DNA from: Candidatus Peribacteria bacterium
Lineage (GTDB): Bacteria; Patescibacteria; JAEDAM01; Absconditabacterales; Absconditicoccaceae
Assembly (NCBI GenBank): GCA_031288635.1
Contig: JAITQZ010000073.1
Coordinates: forward strand, 1 to 14,086
Length of the DNA stretch: 14,086 nucleotides
Direction of reading: 5' to 3'
Every line of letters begins with the position of its first letter. The first letter of the stretch is position 1. Under the pieces are notes generated by a model. The model was not told the DNA's origin and ran no database searches. It was given only the letters and a program-made list of their open reading frames with translations. Below are positions 14,052 to 14,086 of this stretch, piece by piece. A program made the translations under genes and the position numbers.

Positions 14052-14086
14052 AAAGAATACTAAACATTTCACCCATATAACGCAAG
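14041..14086 (+). CDS. Start of a gene cut by the window end
   Basis: ATG at 14041 opens 15 codons (MSVQKNTKHFTHITQ) to the window edge. The context CAACAATGAGT resembles other starts here, such as CCAATGAGT of the MORN gene, whose product also begins MSIQK. It is divergent from the minus-strand membrane genes. Too little is visible for identification. Confidence 0.4.
   Translation, partial: MSVQKNTKHFTHITQ

Overview
This window comes from a bacterium that reads UGA as glycine (genetic code 25), which points to Candidatus Absconditabacteria (SR1) or Gracilibacteria of the Patescibacteria/CPR. The evidence is internal. About 32 in-frame TGA codons interrupt recognisable proteins, and many fall where the family needs glycine: the DLPGYG motif of EngB, the FCGTGT motif of a TRM11-like methylase, the GLMFR and GIEIGD motifs of a DUF192 protein, and the HGxG positions of MORN repeats. 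With UGA read as Gly, fragments that look like pseudogenes join into full-length genes. Gene starts lack an obvious Shine-Dalgarno sequence.

Layout, left to right (+ strand unless stated): the tail of an unknown gene (1-174); a repeat-rich leader and ftsZ (417-1601); a doubtful small ORF and a terminator; a TRM11-like RNA methylase (2051-3355) carrying two kinds of repeat insertion; an RsuA/RluB-type pseudouridine synthase (3365-4168); a MORN-repeat protein (4271-5305); a DUF192 protein (5363-5857); a non-coding stretch of about 1.9 kb (5996-7892); a sugar-phosphate nucleotidyltransferase (7983-8894); an EamA/DMT-like membrane protein (9120-10052); and dnaB (10090-11442). Next come a gene remnant on the minus strand, a small membrane/coiled-coil protein with a near-consensus promoter (11899-12459), and a minus-strand group: a small membrane protein, a CPR-type membrane protein with a CPSC motif, and engB (12507-13187). 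A divergent gene begins at 14041.

The most unusual region is 5996-7892. It has a promoter (TTGCAT-16-TATACT), a 7-bp stem starting at the predicted transcription start, no usable reading frame even with UGA as Gly, three diverged copies of a large unit holding the same ordered motifs, hairpins whose sequence differs between copies while pairing is kept, and a U-tract terminator. I read it as a very large structured RNA with an internal triplication that I cannot assign to a known family.

The second notable theme is small palindromic repeats. One GC-rich palindrome lies between genes upstream of ftsZ, in frame inside the methylase just before its SAM-binding motif, and, in the opposite relative orientation, in frame inside engB just before its G3 motif. 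This resembles Rickettsia palindromic elements. A second hairpin family forms a 4 x 48 bp in-frame tandem array in the methylase, and a third supplies the C-terminal tail of the pseudouridine synthase.

The recognisable genes are core cell functions: division (ftsZ), replication (dnaB), ribosome assembly (engB) and RNA modification. They are not an accessory cluster.
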